A stretch of 64,000 nt of DNA, from positions 372,001 to 436,000 of the forward strand of contig CAYRNF010000001.1 of assembly GCA_964425695.1 (NCBI GenBank), read 5' to 3'. Below, piece by piece: positions 15,788-23,097 of this stretch (position 1 is the stretch's first letter; every line of letters starts with the position of its first letter). The position numbers and the translations under genes were made by a program. The stretch is from JAKPBU01 sp964425695 (GTDB taxonomy: Bacteria > Pseudomonadota > Gammaproteobacteria > Xanthomonadales > Xanthomonadaceae). The notes under the pieces were generated by a model. It ran no database searches, had not been told where the DNA came from, and saw nothing but the letters and a program-made list of their open reading frames with translations.

Positions 15788-17413
15788 ATGCGGAATGCCC
15801 CATGGCGATGCGCGCGCAGGCTGGCCGCGTGGTGGATCGGCGCCGCGCTGGCGATGGCCCTGGCGCCGGTGGCGATGGCCGCAGCGCCGCCGCCTGCCAC
15901 GCCCGCTAGCGGGCGCACCGCCACCGAGCGTCTGCGCAGTGCCGACCTGCTGGCCGATGTTGACGTGTTGCAACAGGCCTACGAGACGCTGCATCCGGGG
16001 CTGCACCGCTACAACACGCCGGCGCAGGTGCAGGCGCACTTCGACGCGCTGCGCGGCGAGTTCGCGCGCGACCGCACGCTGGCGGACGCCTTCGTGGCGC
16101 TGTCGCGGTTCACCGCCGCGATCCGCTGCGGCCATACCTATCCCAACTTCTACAACCAGACCCGCGCCGTACAGCAAGCGCTGTTCGAAGGGCAGGACAA
16201 GCTGCCGGCGCAGTTCCGCTGGATCGACGACGATGCGATGCTGGTCACGCGCGACCTCACCGCCGAAGGCGCGCTGCCGGTGGGAAGCCGGATCGTGGCG
16301 GTGGACGGCGTGCCGGCAGGCGAGATGCTCCGCGCGCTGCTGCCGCTGGTGCGCGCCGACGGCGGCAACGACGCCAAGCGTCGGGCGCTGCTGGAAGTGC
16401 AGGGCGAGGACGGGTACGAGACATTCGACGTATACCGGGCGCTGCTGTATCCGAAGGCCGATGCGGTTTTCGCGCTGGAGGTCCTCGCCCCCGGCGCGCG
16501 GCAGACGCGGCGCGTGCGGGTGCCCGCGCTGACCTTTGCCCAGCGGCAGGCGGGGCGGCGCGCGAAGGACGACCGCGACGACCGCGGCTGGCGGTTCGGG
16601 ATCGACGCCGACGGCATTGCCACGCTGGCGATGCCGGACTGGGCGCTGTACGACAGCCGCTGGAACTGGCAGGGCTTCGTCGCCGATGCGTTCGCGCAGG
16701 TCCACGCGCGCGACGCGCGTGCGCTGGTGCTCGACCTGCGCGGCAACGAGGGTGGCATCGACGTGGGAGACGCGATCCTGCCGCACCTGGTGGCGCAGCC
16801 GCTGGCGATCCGGACCCCGCCGCCGCTGGTGCGCTACCGCAAGGTGCCCGACGCGCTGGTGCCGGTGCTGGATACCTGGGATCCGTCGTTCCGCGACTGG
16901 GGCGACAAGGCCGTGGCGCACGACGCGCGCTTCCTGCGGCTGGTGCGCGATGCCGACGACATCGCCGACGCGGGCCCCGGGCGGGTGGTGCAGCCACGCG
17001 CGCCGCGGTTCGCCGGCCCGGTGTTCGTGCTGGTGGGCGCGAGCAACAGTTCGGCCACGTTCCAGTTCGCCGAGCAGGTCCAGCAGGCCGGCATCGCACG
17101 CCTGGTGGGCCAGCCCACCGGCGGCAACCGGCGCGGCATCAACGGCGGCGCGTTCTTCTTCCTGCGCCTGCCCCGCTCCGGCCTGGAAGTGGACCTGCCG
17201 CTGATCGCGCGCTTCCGCCCGGGCGAGCCGGACGCGGGACTGGTGCCGGACATCGCCGTGCAGCCGACCGCGGCGGACGTTGCGGCGGGGCGCGACGCGG
17301 AGATGGCGGCCGTGCGCGTGGCGCTGGCGGCCGCCAGGGCGGGGCTGGCGCCGCAGGCGGCACCGGGCCCGGCCGAACCCGCCACGGCCGAACCCGCCAC
17401 GGCAGCGCGTTGA
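15788..17413 (+). CDS. Peptidase S41 family protein (C-terminal processing protease-like)
   Basis: 541 residues, exported (signal peptide with ARRLAAWWIGAALAMALAP). S41 enzymes cleave C-terminal ends of proteins in the periplasm. Visible features: an N-terminal region with FTAAIRCGHTYPNF; a PDZ-like region around 160-185 (VAVDGVPAGEML); RALVLDLRGNEGG near 320; FVLVGASNSSATFQFAEQVQ with the candidate nucleophile Ser in NSSAT; and GLVPDIAVQPT at the end of the protease core. The catalytic Lys was not placed with certainty. The C-terminus ends in an Ala/Pro-rich tail with a 15-bp duplication (AEPAT twice). Confidence 0.85.
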   Translation: MRNAPWRCARRLAAWWIGAALAMALAPVAMAAAPPPATPASGRTATERLRSADLLADVDVLQQAYETLHPGLHRYNTPAQVQAHFDALRGEFARDRTLADAFVALSRFTAAIRCGHTYPNFYNQTRAVQQALFEGQDKLPAQFRWIDDDAMLVTRDLTAEGALPVGSRIVAVDGVPAGEMLRALLPLVRADGGNDAKRRALLEVQGEDGYETFDVYRALLYPKADAVFALEVLAPGARQTRRVRVPALTFAQRQAGRRAKDDRDDRGWRFGIDADGIATLAMPDWALYDSRWNWQGFVADAFAQVHARDARALVLDLRGNEGGIDVGDAILPHLVAQPLAIRTPPPLVRYRKVPDALVPVLDTWDPSFRDWGDKAVAHDARFLRLVRDADDIADAGPGRVVQPRAPRFAGPVFVLVGASNSSATFQFAEQVQQAGIARLVGQPTGGNRRGINGGAFFFLRLPRSGLEVDLPLIARFRPGEPDAGLVPDIAVQPTAADVAAGRDAEMAAVRVALAAARAGLAPQAAPGPAEPATAEPATAAR

Positions 17414-17471
17414 CGGGGAACGGGGCGCTGCGCCGTACGCGGCGCCCACGGTCCGCACATGCCACGGGGAC

Positions 17472-18581
17472 ATGCAGACACAGACCGCCAGCGCACCGCA
17501 GGATGCCGTCGCCTTCCCGCCCTGGGAGCTGCGCGACGCCGCCGCACGCCACGACACGCTGACCCGGATCCTGGTGCGGATCTCGCGCGAGGCGCTGCAG
17601 GGCGCGGAGCTCGAGGCGATCCTGCGCGGCATCTGCGCCTGCCTGGTGGCGGAACTGCCGGTGGCGATCGCCAGCGTGGTGCTGCTGGATCGCGCCAACA
17701 CCCGCTTCGTGCACGAGGTCTGCGCCGGGCAGCGCACCCGGTCGCCGCTGGCCACGCACGGCGCGTGGCCGGTGAGCCTCGGGCTGGTGGGGCGCTGCGC
17801 GCGGCTGGGCACCACCCAGCTGGTAGCCGACGTGGACGCCGATCCCGACTACGTGGCGGGCAACCCGCACGTGCGGTCGGAGTACCTGATCCCGATCCGG
17901 CACGGCGCGCGCCTGCACGGCGTGCTCAACCTGGAAAGCACGCGCCCGGATTTCTTCGACGCGCCGGCGCGCGCCGTGTTCGACGCCGTGGCCGATCTGG
18001 TGGCCGGCGCGATCCACTTCGCGCGGATGGCCGACGAACTGACCCGCGCCAACCGCAAGCTCGAAGCGCTGTCGATGGTGGACGGGCTCACCGGCATCGC
18101 CAACAGGCGCCGCTTCGACCAGCAGCTGCAGGCCGAATGGGCGCGGCTGGCCGCGGCGCGCGCGCCGCTGGCGCTGCTGCTGGTGGACGCCGATGCCTTC
18201 AAGCGGCTCAACGACGCCAGCGGGCACCTGTACGGCGACGAATGCCTGCGCGCGCTGGCGCACCTGTGCGAACGCGCCTGCGAGACGCCGGCCGACCTGG
18301 TGGCGCGCTTCGGGGGCGAGGAGATCGTGGTGCTGCTGCCCGAGCGCGACGAACCGGCTGCGTTGCTGGCCGCAGAACGGCTGCGGCATGCCGTGGACGA
18401 GGCGGCCATCGCCCATCCGGATTCGCCGGTGGCGGGCCACGTCACCGTGAGCATCGGCGTGGCCGCCATGGTGCCCTGCGTCTCGCGCCCGCCCGAACTG
18501 CTGGTGGCCGCCGCGGATCGCGCGATGTACGCCGCCAAGCTGCAGGGGCGCAACCGGGTGCGGGCGCTGGGCGGCGCGTAG
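17472..18581 (+). CDS. GAF-GGDEF diguanylate cyclase
   Basis: 369 residues. Makes c-di-GMP from two GTP. GAF domain at about 30-180 (VVLLDRANTRFVHEVCAG, LGLVGRCARLG, YLIPIRHGARLHGVLNLES). GGDEF domain at about 200-365: MVDGLTGIANRRRFDQQL, LLLVDADAFKRLND, then catalytic RFGGEEIVVLLPE in the GG(D/E)EF position, and VTVSIGVA near the end. All active-site features are present, with Glu for Asp in the signature, so it should be active. It follows the S41 gene by 58 bp on the same strand, and its stop codon lies inside a REP pair. Confidence 0.92.
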   Translation: MQTQTASAPQDAVAFPPWELRDAAARHDTLTRILVRISREALQGAELEAILRGICACLVAELPVAIASVVLLDRANTRFVHEVCAGQRTRSPLATHGAWPVSLGLVGRCARLGTTQLVADVDADPDYVAGNPHVRSEYLIPIRHGARLHGVLNLESTRPDFFDAPARAVFDAVADLVAGAIHFARMADELTRANRKLEALSMVDGLTGIANRRRFDQQLQAEWARLAAARAPLALLLVDADAFKRLNDASGHLYGDECLRALAHLCERACETPADLVARFGGEEIVVLLPERDEPAALLAAERLRHAVDEAAIAHPDSPVAGHVTVSIGVAAMVPCVSRPPELLVAAADRAMYAAKLQGRNRVRALGGA

Positions 18582-18655
18582 GAGCGGCTTGCGCCGCGAG
18601 TCGGTGGCGCTGCGGCCCGACGTGGAGGAACGCGCGCGGCGCAAGCCGCTGCTAC
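18579..18655. repeat. REP inverted pair between convergent genes
   Basis: TAGGAGCGGCTTGCGCCGCG on the left and CGGCGCAAGCCGCTGCTAC on the right, inverted, with ~36 bp between. These are the REP half-sites common in xanthomonads. The left TAG is the stop of the diguanylate cyclase, and the right CTA is the stop of the UdgX gene in reverse, so the element fills the convergent gap. Likely able to fold and end transcription in both directions. Confidence 0.9.
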
Positions 18656-20115
18656 GGGTCCGGAGCCGGCTGCAACGGCGGCATGGGTGTTTCCCGCAAC
18701 CGCGACAAGTCGTCCACCAACCCGCGATACGCAGCTTCGCGCGCCGCGTCGTCGCCCTGCCGCAGCACCCAGGCCGGATGCACGGTGGCCAGGGCGCGGG
18801 TGCCGTCGTGCAGGGTGCGCCACTGGCCGCGTTCGGCCATGAGCCGGAAATCCTTGCCGAGCACGGCCAGCGCGGCGGTCGCGCCCAAGCACACGATGAT
18901 GTCCGGACGCACCTGCTCGATCTCGCGCGCCAGCCATGGCCGGCATGCCTGTACGTGCGCCGCGTCCGGGTTGCGGTGCAGGCGGAACTTGCCGCGCTGC
19001 TCGAAGCGGAAGTGCTTCACCGCATTGGTCATGTAGCACGCGGCGCGGTCGATGCCGGCCTCGCGCAGCGCGCGGTCCAGCAGCTGGCCGGCCGGGCCGG
19101 TGAACGGGCGCCCGGTGAGGTCCTCCTGGTCGCCGGGCTGCTCGCCGACGAACATGAGTCGCGCATCCGCCGGCCCTTCGCCGAACACCGTCTGCGTGGC
19201 CGGCTCCCACAGCGGGCAGGCGCGGCAGTCGCGGGCCTGCGCGCGCAGCGCGTCCAGGGAATCGGCTTCGACCGGCGGTGCGGGCGTCGCGGCGCGCTCC
19301 GGAATGCGACGCTTCGGCTGCTGCGCCTCGCGTTCCTGCATCTCGCGCACGCGCATGGGCGCCTCGCGCACCAGCGTGGGCAGCAGCGCGGCCTCGGGCA
19401 GGTGCTTCCAGTACTTCACCGCCATTTCCTGCCGCATCATCCGCGTGTTGAGCCGCGCGGGATTGAAAATGTGCGCGTAGTAGGTGCGCCACAGGTCCTC
19501 GCGCGCGTCCTCGGCCGGCGCGTCGGCGCGATTGGCACCGGGGCCGTACGCGAGGCTTTCGCCGTCCCAGTGCGCGCTGCGGTAGGGCGTGAGGATCGCC
19601 CAGCGCATGCCCGCGAAGCGGCGCGCGAAGAACGGCGCCACGCGATCCACGATGCGGTGCTCCGGCTCGAACCAGGCGATGAACGCATCGTGCTCGCCCG
19701 GGACTTCGCGGAAGCGCACGAAGGCCTTCATCTTGTGCGCGTCGCGGCGCACCGACTGGGCCAGCGCGAACGCGCGCTGCACGTCGGCATCGGCCGGATT
19801 GGACAGCAATGCGCGCTCGCCGTGGGCGATGCGCCACAGCAGGCGGTGCAGCAGCGGCAGGCGCTGCGGCTCGCGATGGCACAGCACGCTGGACGCCAGT
19901 TTCACGAACGCGCGCGGAACCCGCGGCGCGGCGTGGGTGACGCCTTCGGCAGCGCACGCGGTAGTGATGTCCGGCGCATCGAGCAGCGCGCGCGTGTCGC
20001 CTTCGCTCCAGTCGATGTCCTGCGGCGGCACGCCGGCGTGCAGCGCGTGGCGCGCGGCCACGCGCCAGGCATCGAACGACCACGGCGGGTCGACGCGCGC
20101 GGTGAAGCGGCTCAT
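18652..20115 (-). CDS. UdgX-type uracil-DNA glycosylase fused to a DUF4130 domain
   Basis: 487 residues. N-terminal ~1-250 is the DUF4130/TIGR03915 repair domain (AFVKLASSVLCHREPQRLPL, HKMKAFVRFREVPG, RWAILTPYRSAHWDGESL). Residues ~285-480 are a family 4 uracil glycosylase: CRAC at 297-300 for an iron-sulphur cluster, GEQPGDQED at 324-332, HPAW at 446-449. The insertion KHFRFEQRGKFRLH ends in His380, matching the UdgX loop whose histidine becomes covalently bonded to the DNA at uracil. The usual KRRIH is FRLH here. It should remove or trap uracil in DNA. Followed 17 bp later by its usual radical-SAM partner on the same strand. Confidence 0.9.
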   Translation of the reverse strand: MSRFTARVDPPWSFDAWRVAARHALHAGVPPQDIDWSEGDTRALLDAPDITTACAAEGVTHAAPRVPRAFVKLASSVLCHREPQRLPLLHRLLWRIAHGERALLSNPADADVQRAFALAQSVRRDAHKMKAFVRFREVPGEHDAFIAWFEPEHRIVDRVAPFFARRFAGMRWAILTPYRSAHWDGESLAYGPGANRADAPAEDAREDLWRTYYAHIFNPARLNTRMMRQEMAVKYWKHLPEAALLPTLVREAPMRVREMQEREAQQPKRRIPERAATPAPPVEADSLDALRAQARDCRACPLWEPATQTVFGEGPADARLMFVGEQPGDQEDLTGRPFTGPAGQLLDRALREAGIDRAACYMTNAVKHFRFEQRGKFRLHRNPDAAHVQACRPWLAREIEQVRPDIIVCLGATAALAVLGKDFRLMAERGQWRTLHDGTRALATVHPAWVLRQGDDAAREAAYRGLVDDLSRLRETPMPPLQPAPDP

Positions 20116-20132
20116 GTCAAGCGGTCGGCACG

Positions 20133-21404
20133 TCAGGCGGCGGCGTCGAACAGCGACGCCTGGCGCGGCGCGGGCGCCAGGCGGGCACGCAGCGCGGCCG
20201 GATCGTCGAGCGCACCGCGCGGATGGTGGTCGGCCAGCTGCACGAACGGCAGCAGCTTGCGCATCGGCGCGCGCAGGCGCGCGACGTCCGCCACGCGCAG
20301 CGCGCCGTGGCGGCGCGCCATCAGCACGCGCTTGACGTTGCGCACGCCCAGCCCGGGCACGCGCAGCAGCATTTCCTGCGGCGCGGTGTTGAGATCCACG
20401 GGGAACTTGTCCGGGTGCCGCAGCGCGTAGGCGAGCTTGGGATCGATGTCTAGATCCAGCATGCCGTCGCCCGCGCCATCGGCGATCTCGTCCAGCCGGT
20501 AGTCGTAGAAACGCAGCAGCCAGTCGGCCTGGTACAGGCGGTGTTCGCGCAGCAGCGGCGGCGCGCGCAGCGGCAGCGCGCGGCTGGCGTCGGGAATCGG
20601 GCTGAAGGCGGAGTAGTACACGCGTCGCAGCCGGTAATTGCCGTAGAGATTGTCGGCCGTGGCCAGGATGGCGTGGTCGTTGGCCCCATCGGCGCCCACG
20701 ATCATCTGCGTGCTCTGGCCTGCAGGCGCGAAGCGCGGTGCGCGCCGGCGCGGTGTGCCGGCCACCGACGCGACCTTGGCGGGCTTGCGCGCGTCCTTGG
20801 CTTCCTCGATGCGCCAGCGCAGTTCGCCCATGGCTCCGCGGATGCCGCGCGCGGTCTTCTCCGGCGCCAGCTGGGCCAGCCCCTCTTCAGTCGGCAGCTC
20901 CACGTTGATCGACAGCCGGTCCGCGTACTTGCCCGCCGCGGCCAGCAGTTCCGGCGAGGCTTCCGGAATGGTCTTGAGGTGGATGTAACCGGCGAAGCGG
21001 TGCTCCGTGCGCAGCTTGCGCGCCACGTCCACCAGCTGCTCCATGGTGTAGTCGGCGTTGCGGATGATCCCGCTGGAGAGGAACAGGCCTTCGATGTAGT
21101 TGCGCTTGTAGAAATCCAGGGTCAGCGCCACCACCTCGTCCACGGTGAAGCGCGCGCGCGGCACGTTGCTGGAGACGCGGTTGACGCAGTAGGCGCAGTC
21201 GTAGATGCAGAAATTGGTCAGCAGGATCTTCAGCAGCGACACGCAGCGACCATCGGGCGTGTAGCTGTGGCAGATACCGCTGCCTTCCGTGCTGCCGATC
21301 CCGCCGGACTTGGACGAATTGCGCTTGCCCGCGCCGCTGGAGGCGCAGGACGCATCGTATTTGGCGGCATCTGCGAGGATCGCCAGCTTGCGCACGGTCT
21401 CCAT
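20133..21404 (-). CDS. Putative DNA modification/repair radical SAM protein
   Basis: 423 residues. Radical SAM cluster in LTNFCIYDCAYCVNR (CxxxCxxC, here CIYDCAYC), which reduces SAM to form a radical. The N-terminus has AILADAAKYDASCASS and a Gly/Ser-rich GSTEGSGICHSYTPDGRC. The C-terminus has a helix-hairpin-helix, LLRVPGLGVRNVKRVLMA, for DNA binding. This is the TIGR03916 type, regularly encoded next to the DUF4130/UdgX protein, as here. Substrate unknown; a role in repairing modified DNA bases is inferred from partner and domain content. The gene is the first of the two in its operon. Confidence 0.92.
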   Translation of the reverse strand: METVRKLAILADAAKYDASCASSGAGKRNSSKSGGIGSTEGSGICHSYTPDGRCVSLLKILLTNFCIYDCAYCVNRVSSNVPRARFTVDEVVALTLDFYKRNYIEGLFLSSGIIRNADYTMEQLVDVARKLRTEHRFAGYIHLKTIPEASPELLAAAGKYADRLSINVELPTEEGLAQLAPEKTARGIRGAMGELRWRIEEAKDARKPAKVASVAGTPRRRAPRFAPAGQSTQMIVGADGANDHAILATADNLYGNYRLRRVYYSAFSPIPDASRALPLRAPPLLREHRLYQADWLLRFYDYRLDEIADGAGDGMLDLDIDPKLAYALRHPDKFPVDLNTAPQEMLLRVPGLGVRNVKRVLMARRHGALRVADVARLRAPMRKLLPFVQLADHHPRGALDDPAALRARLAPAPRQASLFDAAA

Positions 21405-21556
21405 GCTGCGACCGTGCCTGAAACCCGTCTCAGCCCGTGAGACGCGCGTGGTGGATTCGTGAACAGTTCAAGCCCGCGATGCGGTCACGGGTTGCCGACG
21501 CGGCGAACACCCGCATCTGGTTAGCCTGCCGCGCTTCCCCCAACCGAGGCTCCCCC

Positions 21557-22084
21557 ATGTCGCAGACCACGCCCCCCCAGACCGCTACCCGCGAAGAGGC
21601 CGTGCAGGCCATCGCCAAGCTGATGAAGCGCAGCCGCATCGGCATGCTCACCACCCGCGGCGCCGACGGCTCGCTGAAGGCGCGCCCGCTGGGCACGCAG
21701 GAAGTCGAGTTCGACGGCGACGTGTGGTTCGCCACCGGCTTCGACAGCGAGAAGGTGCGCGAGATCGAAGCCGACCCGCGCGTCAACGTGAGCTTCCAGG
21801 ACGACGGCGACAACCGCTACGTGTCGATCTCCGGCACGGCGCGCATCGTGCGCGACCGCGCGAAGATCGATGCGCTGTGGTCGCCGGCGATGAAGATCTT
21901 CTTCCCGGGCGGCAAGGACGATCCCAACCTGTGCCTGATCCAGGTGCAGGCCGAGGGCGGCGAATACTGGGATGGCCCGGGCACGGCCATCGGCAAGCTG
22001 GTGTACCTGGCCACCGCGGCGGTGACCGGCAACCCCGGTGCGATGAGCGAGCACGCCACCGTGGATCTCGGCGCGTCGCGCTGA
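21557..22084 (+). CDS. Pyridoxamine 5'-phosphate oxidase-like stress protein
   Basis: 175 residues. Split beta-barrel flavin-binding fold of the general stress protein 26 type: MKRSRIGMLTTRGADGSLKARPL, VWFATGFDSEKVREIEADPRVNVSF, YVSISGTARIVRDRAKIDALW, then FPGGKDDPNLCLIQVQAEGGEYWDGP. The enzyme is a probable FMN or F420-type reductase; substrate unknown. A second member lies at 29684. It stands upstream of the nuclease-ligase operon, 11 bp before it, and could share its transcript. Confidence 0.88.
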   Translation: MSQTTPPQTATREEAVQAIAKLMKRSRIGMLTTRGADGSLKARPLGTQEVEFDGDVWFATGFDSEKVREIEADPRVNVSFQDDGDNRYVSISGTARIVRDRAKIDALWSPAMKIFFPGGKDDPNLCLIQVQAEGGEYWDGPGTAIGKLVYLATAAVTGNPGAMSEHATVDLGASR

Positions 22085-22095
22085 CCGCAGGCCGC

Positions 22096-23097
22096 ATGGC
22101 GCGCACGTCCGACCTGGTGGTGCTGCGCCCCGAGGGCCTGTACTGCCCCCAGGGCGACTTCCACATCGATCCGTGGAAGCCGGTGCCGCGCGCGGTGATC
22201 ACGCACGGCCACGGCGACCATGCCCGCACCGGCATGGGCGCCTATCACTGCGCGCGCGACAGCCTGCCGATCCTGGAATGGCGGCTGGGCGAGCAGATCT
22301 ACGCCGCGCACGACTACGGCGCGGCGTTCGACATGGGTGCGGCGCGCGTGTCGCTGCACCCGGCAGGGCACGTGCTGGGCTCGGCGCAGGTGCGGATCGA
22401 GGCCGAGGGCCAGGTCTGGGTGGCCTCCGGCGATTACAAGCGCCAGCCGGACCCGACCTGCGCGCCGTTCGAGGTGGTGCCCTGCGACACCTTCATCACC
22501 GAAGCCACGTTCGGGCTGCCGGTGTACCGCTGGCCGAACACGCCGGACGTGGCGCGCGAGATCGCGCAGTGGCGCGACGAATGCGCCGCCAACGGCGAGG
22601 CGGCGATCCTGTACTGCTATGCGCTGGGGAAGGCGCAGCGCGTGCTGGGTGAACTGCACGCGCTCGGCGACACCGAGCCGGTGTGGGTGCACGGGGCGGT
22701 GGATGCGGGCGTGCAGGTTTACCGCAAGGCAGGCGTGCCGATGGTCGAGACCCAGCGTGTCGCGGACGAGGACAAGGCCGCGGACTTCGCCGGGCGCCTG
22801 GTGATCGCGCCGCCGTCGGCCGCGGGCAGCGCGTGGATCCGCCGCTTCCGCCGCGCGCAGCAGGGGTTCGCGTCGGGCTGGATGCGGCTGCGCGGCAACC
22901 GCCGGCGCGGCAACTACGACCGCGGCTTCGTGCTCAGCGACCACGCCGACTGGCCGGACCTGCTGCGCACCGTGCGCGAAACCGGCGCGAAGCGGGTCAT
23001 CGCCACGCACGGCAATACCGATGCGCTGGTGCAGGTGCTCAACGAGGAAGGCATCGCCACCGAGACCTTCCGTACCAGCTACGGTGAAGACGACTGA
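22096..23097 (+). CDS. Ligase-associated metallo-beta-lactamase-fold DNA exonuclease
   Basis: 333 residues. MBL/beta-CASP nuclease with the HxHxDH motif THGHGDHAR near 40, a conserved HPAGHVLGSAQVRIE, SGDYKRQPDPT, and C-terminal HADWPDLL and THGN. It belongs to the ligase-associated exonuclease family, which together with ligase, Lhr-type helicase and phosphoesterase forms a known four-gene DNA repair cluster. Its stop overlaps the ligase start by one base (TGATG). It processes DNA ends using metal ions. Cytoplasmic. Confidence 0.93.
   Translation: MARTSDLVVLRPEGLYCPQGDFHIDPWKPVPRAVITHGHGDHARTGMGAYHCARDSLPILEWRLGEQIYAAHDYGAAFDMGAARVSLHPAGHVLGSAQVRIEAEGQVWVASGDYKRQPDPTCAPFEVVPCDTFITEATFGLPVYRWPNTPDVAREIAQWRDECAANGEAAILYCYALGKAQRVLGELHALGDTEPVWVHGAVDAGVQVYRKAGVPMVETQRVADEDKAADFAGRLVIAPPSAAGSAWIRRFRRAQQGFASGWMRLRGNRRRGNYDRGFVLSDHADWPDLLRTVRETGAKRVIATHGNTDALVQVLNEEGIATETFRTSYGEDD

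Noticed and set aside
21460..21470. GAACAGTTC palindrome as an SOS box for the repair genes
   Set aside because: Does not match the LexA site known for xanthomonads, and the spacer is too short for the GAAC-N4-GTTC type.
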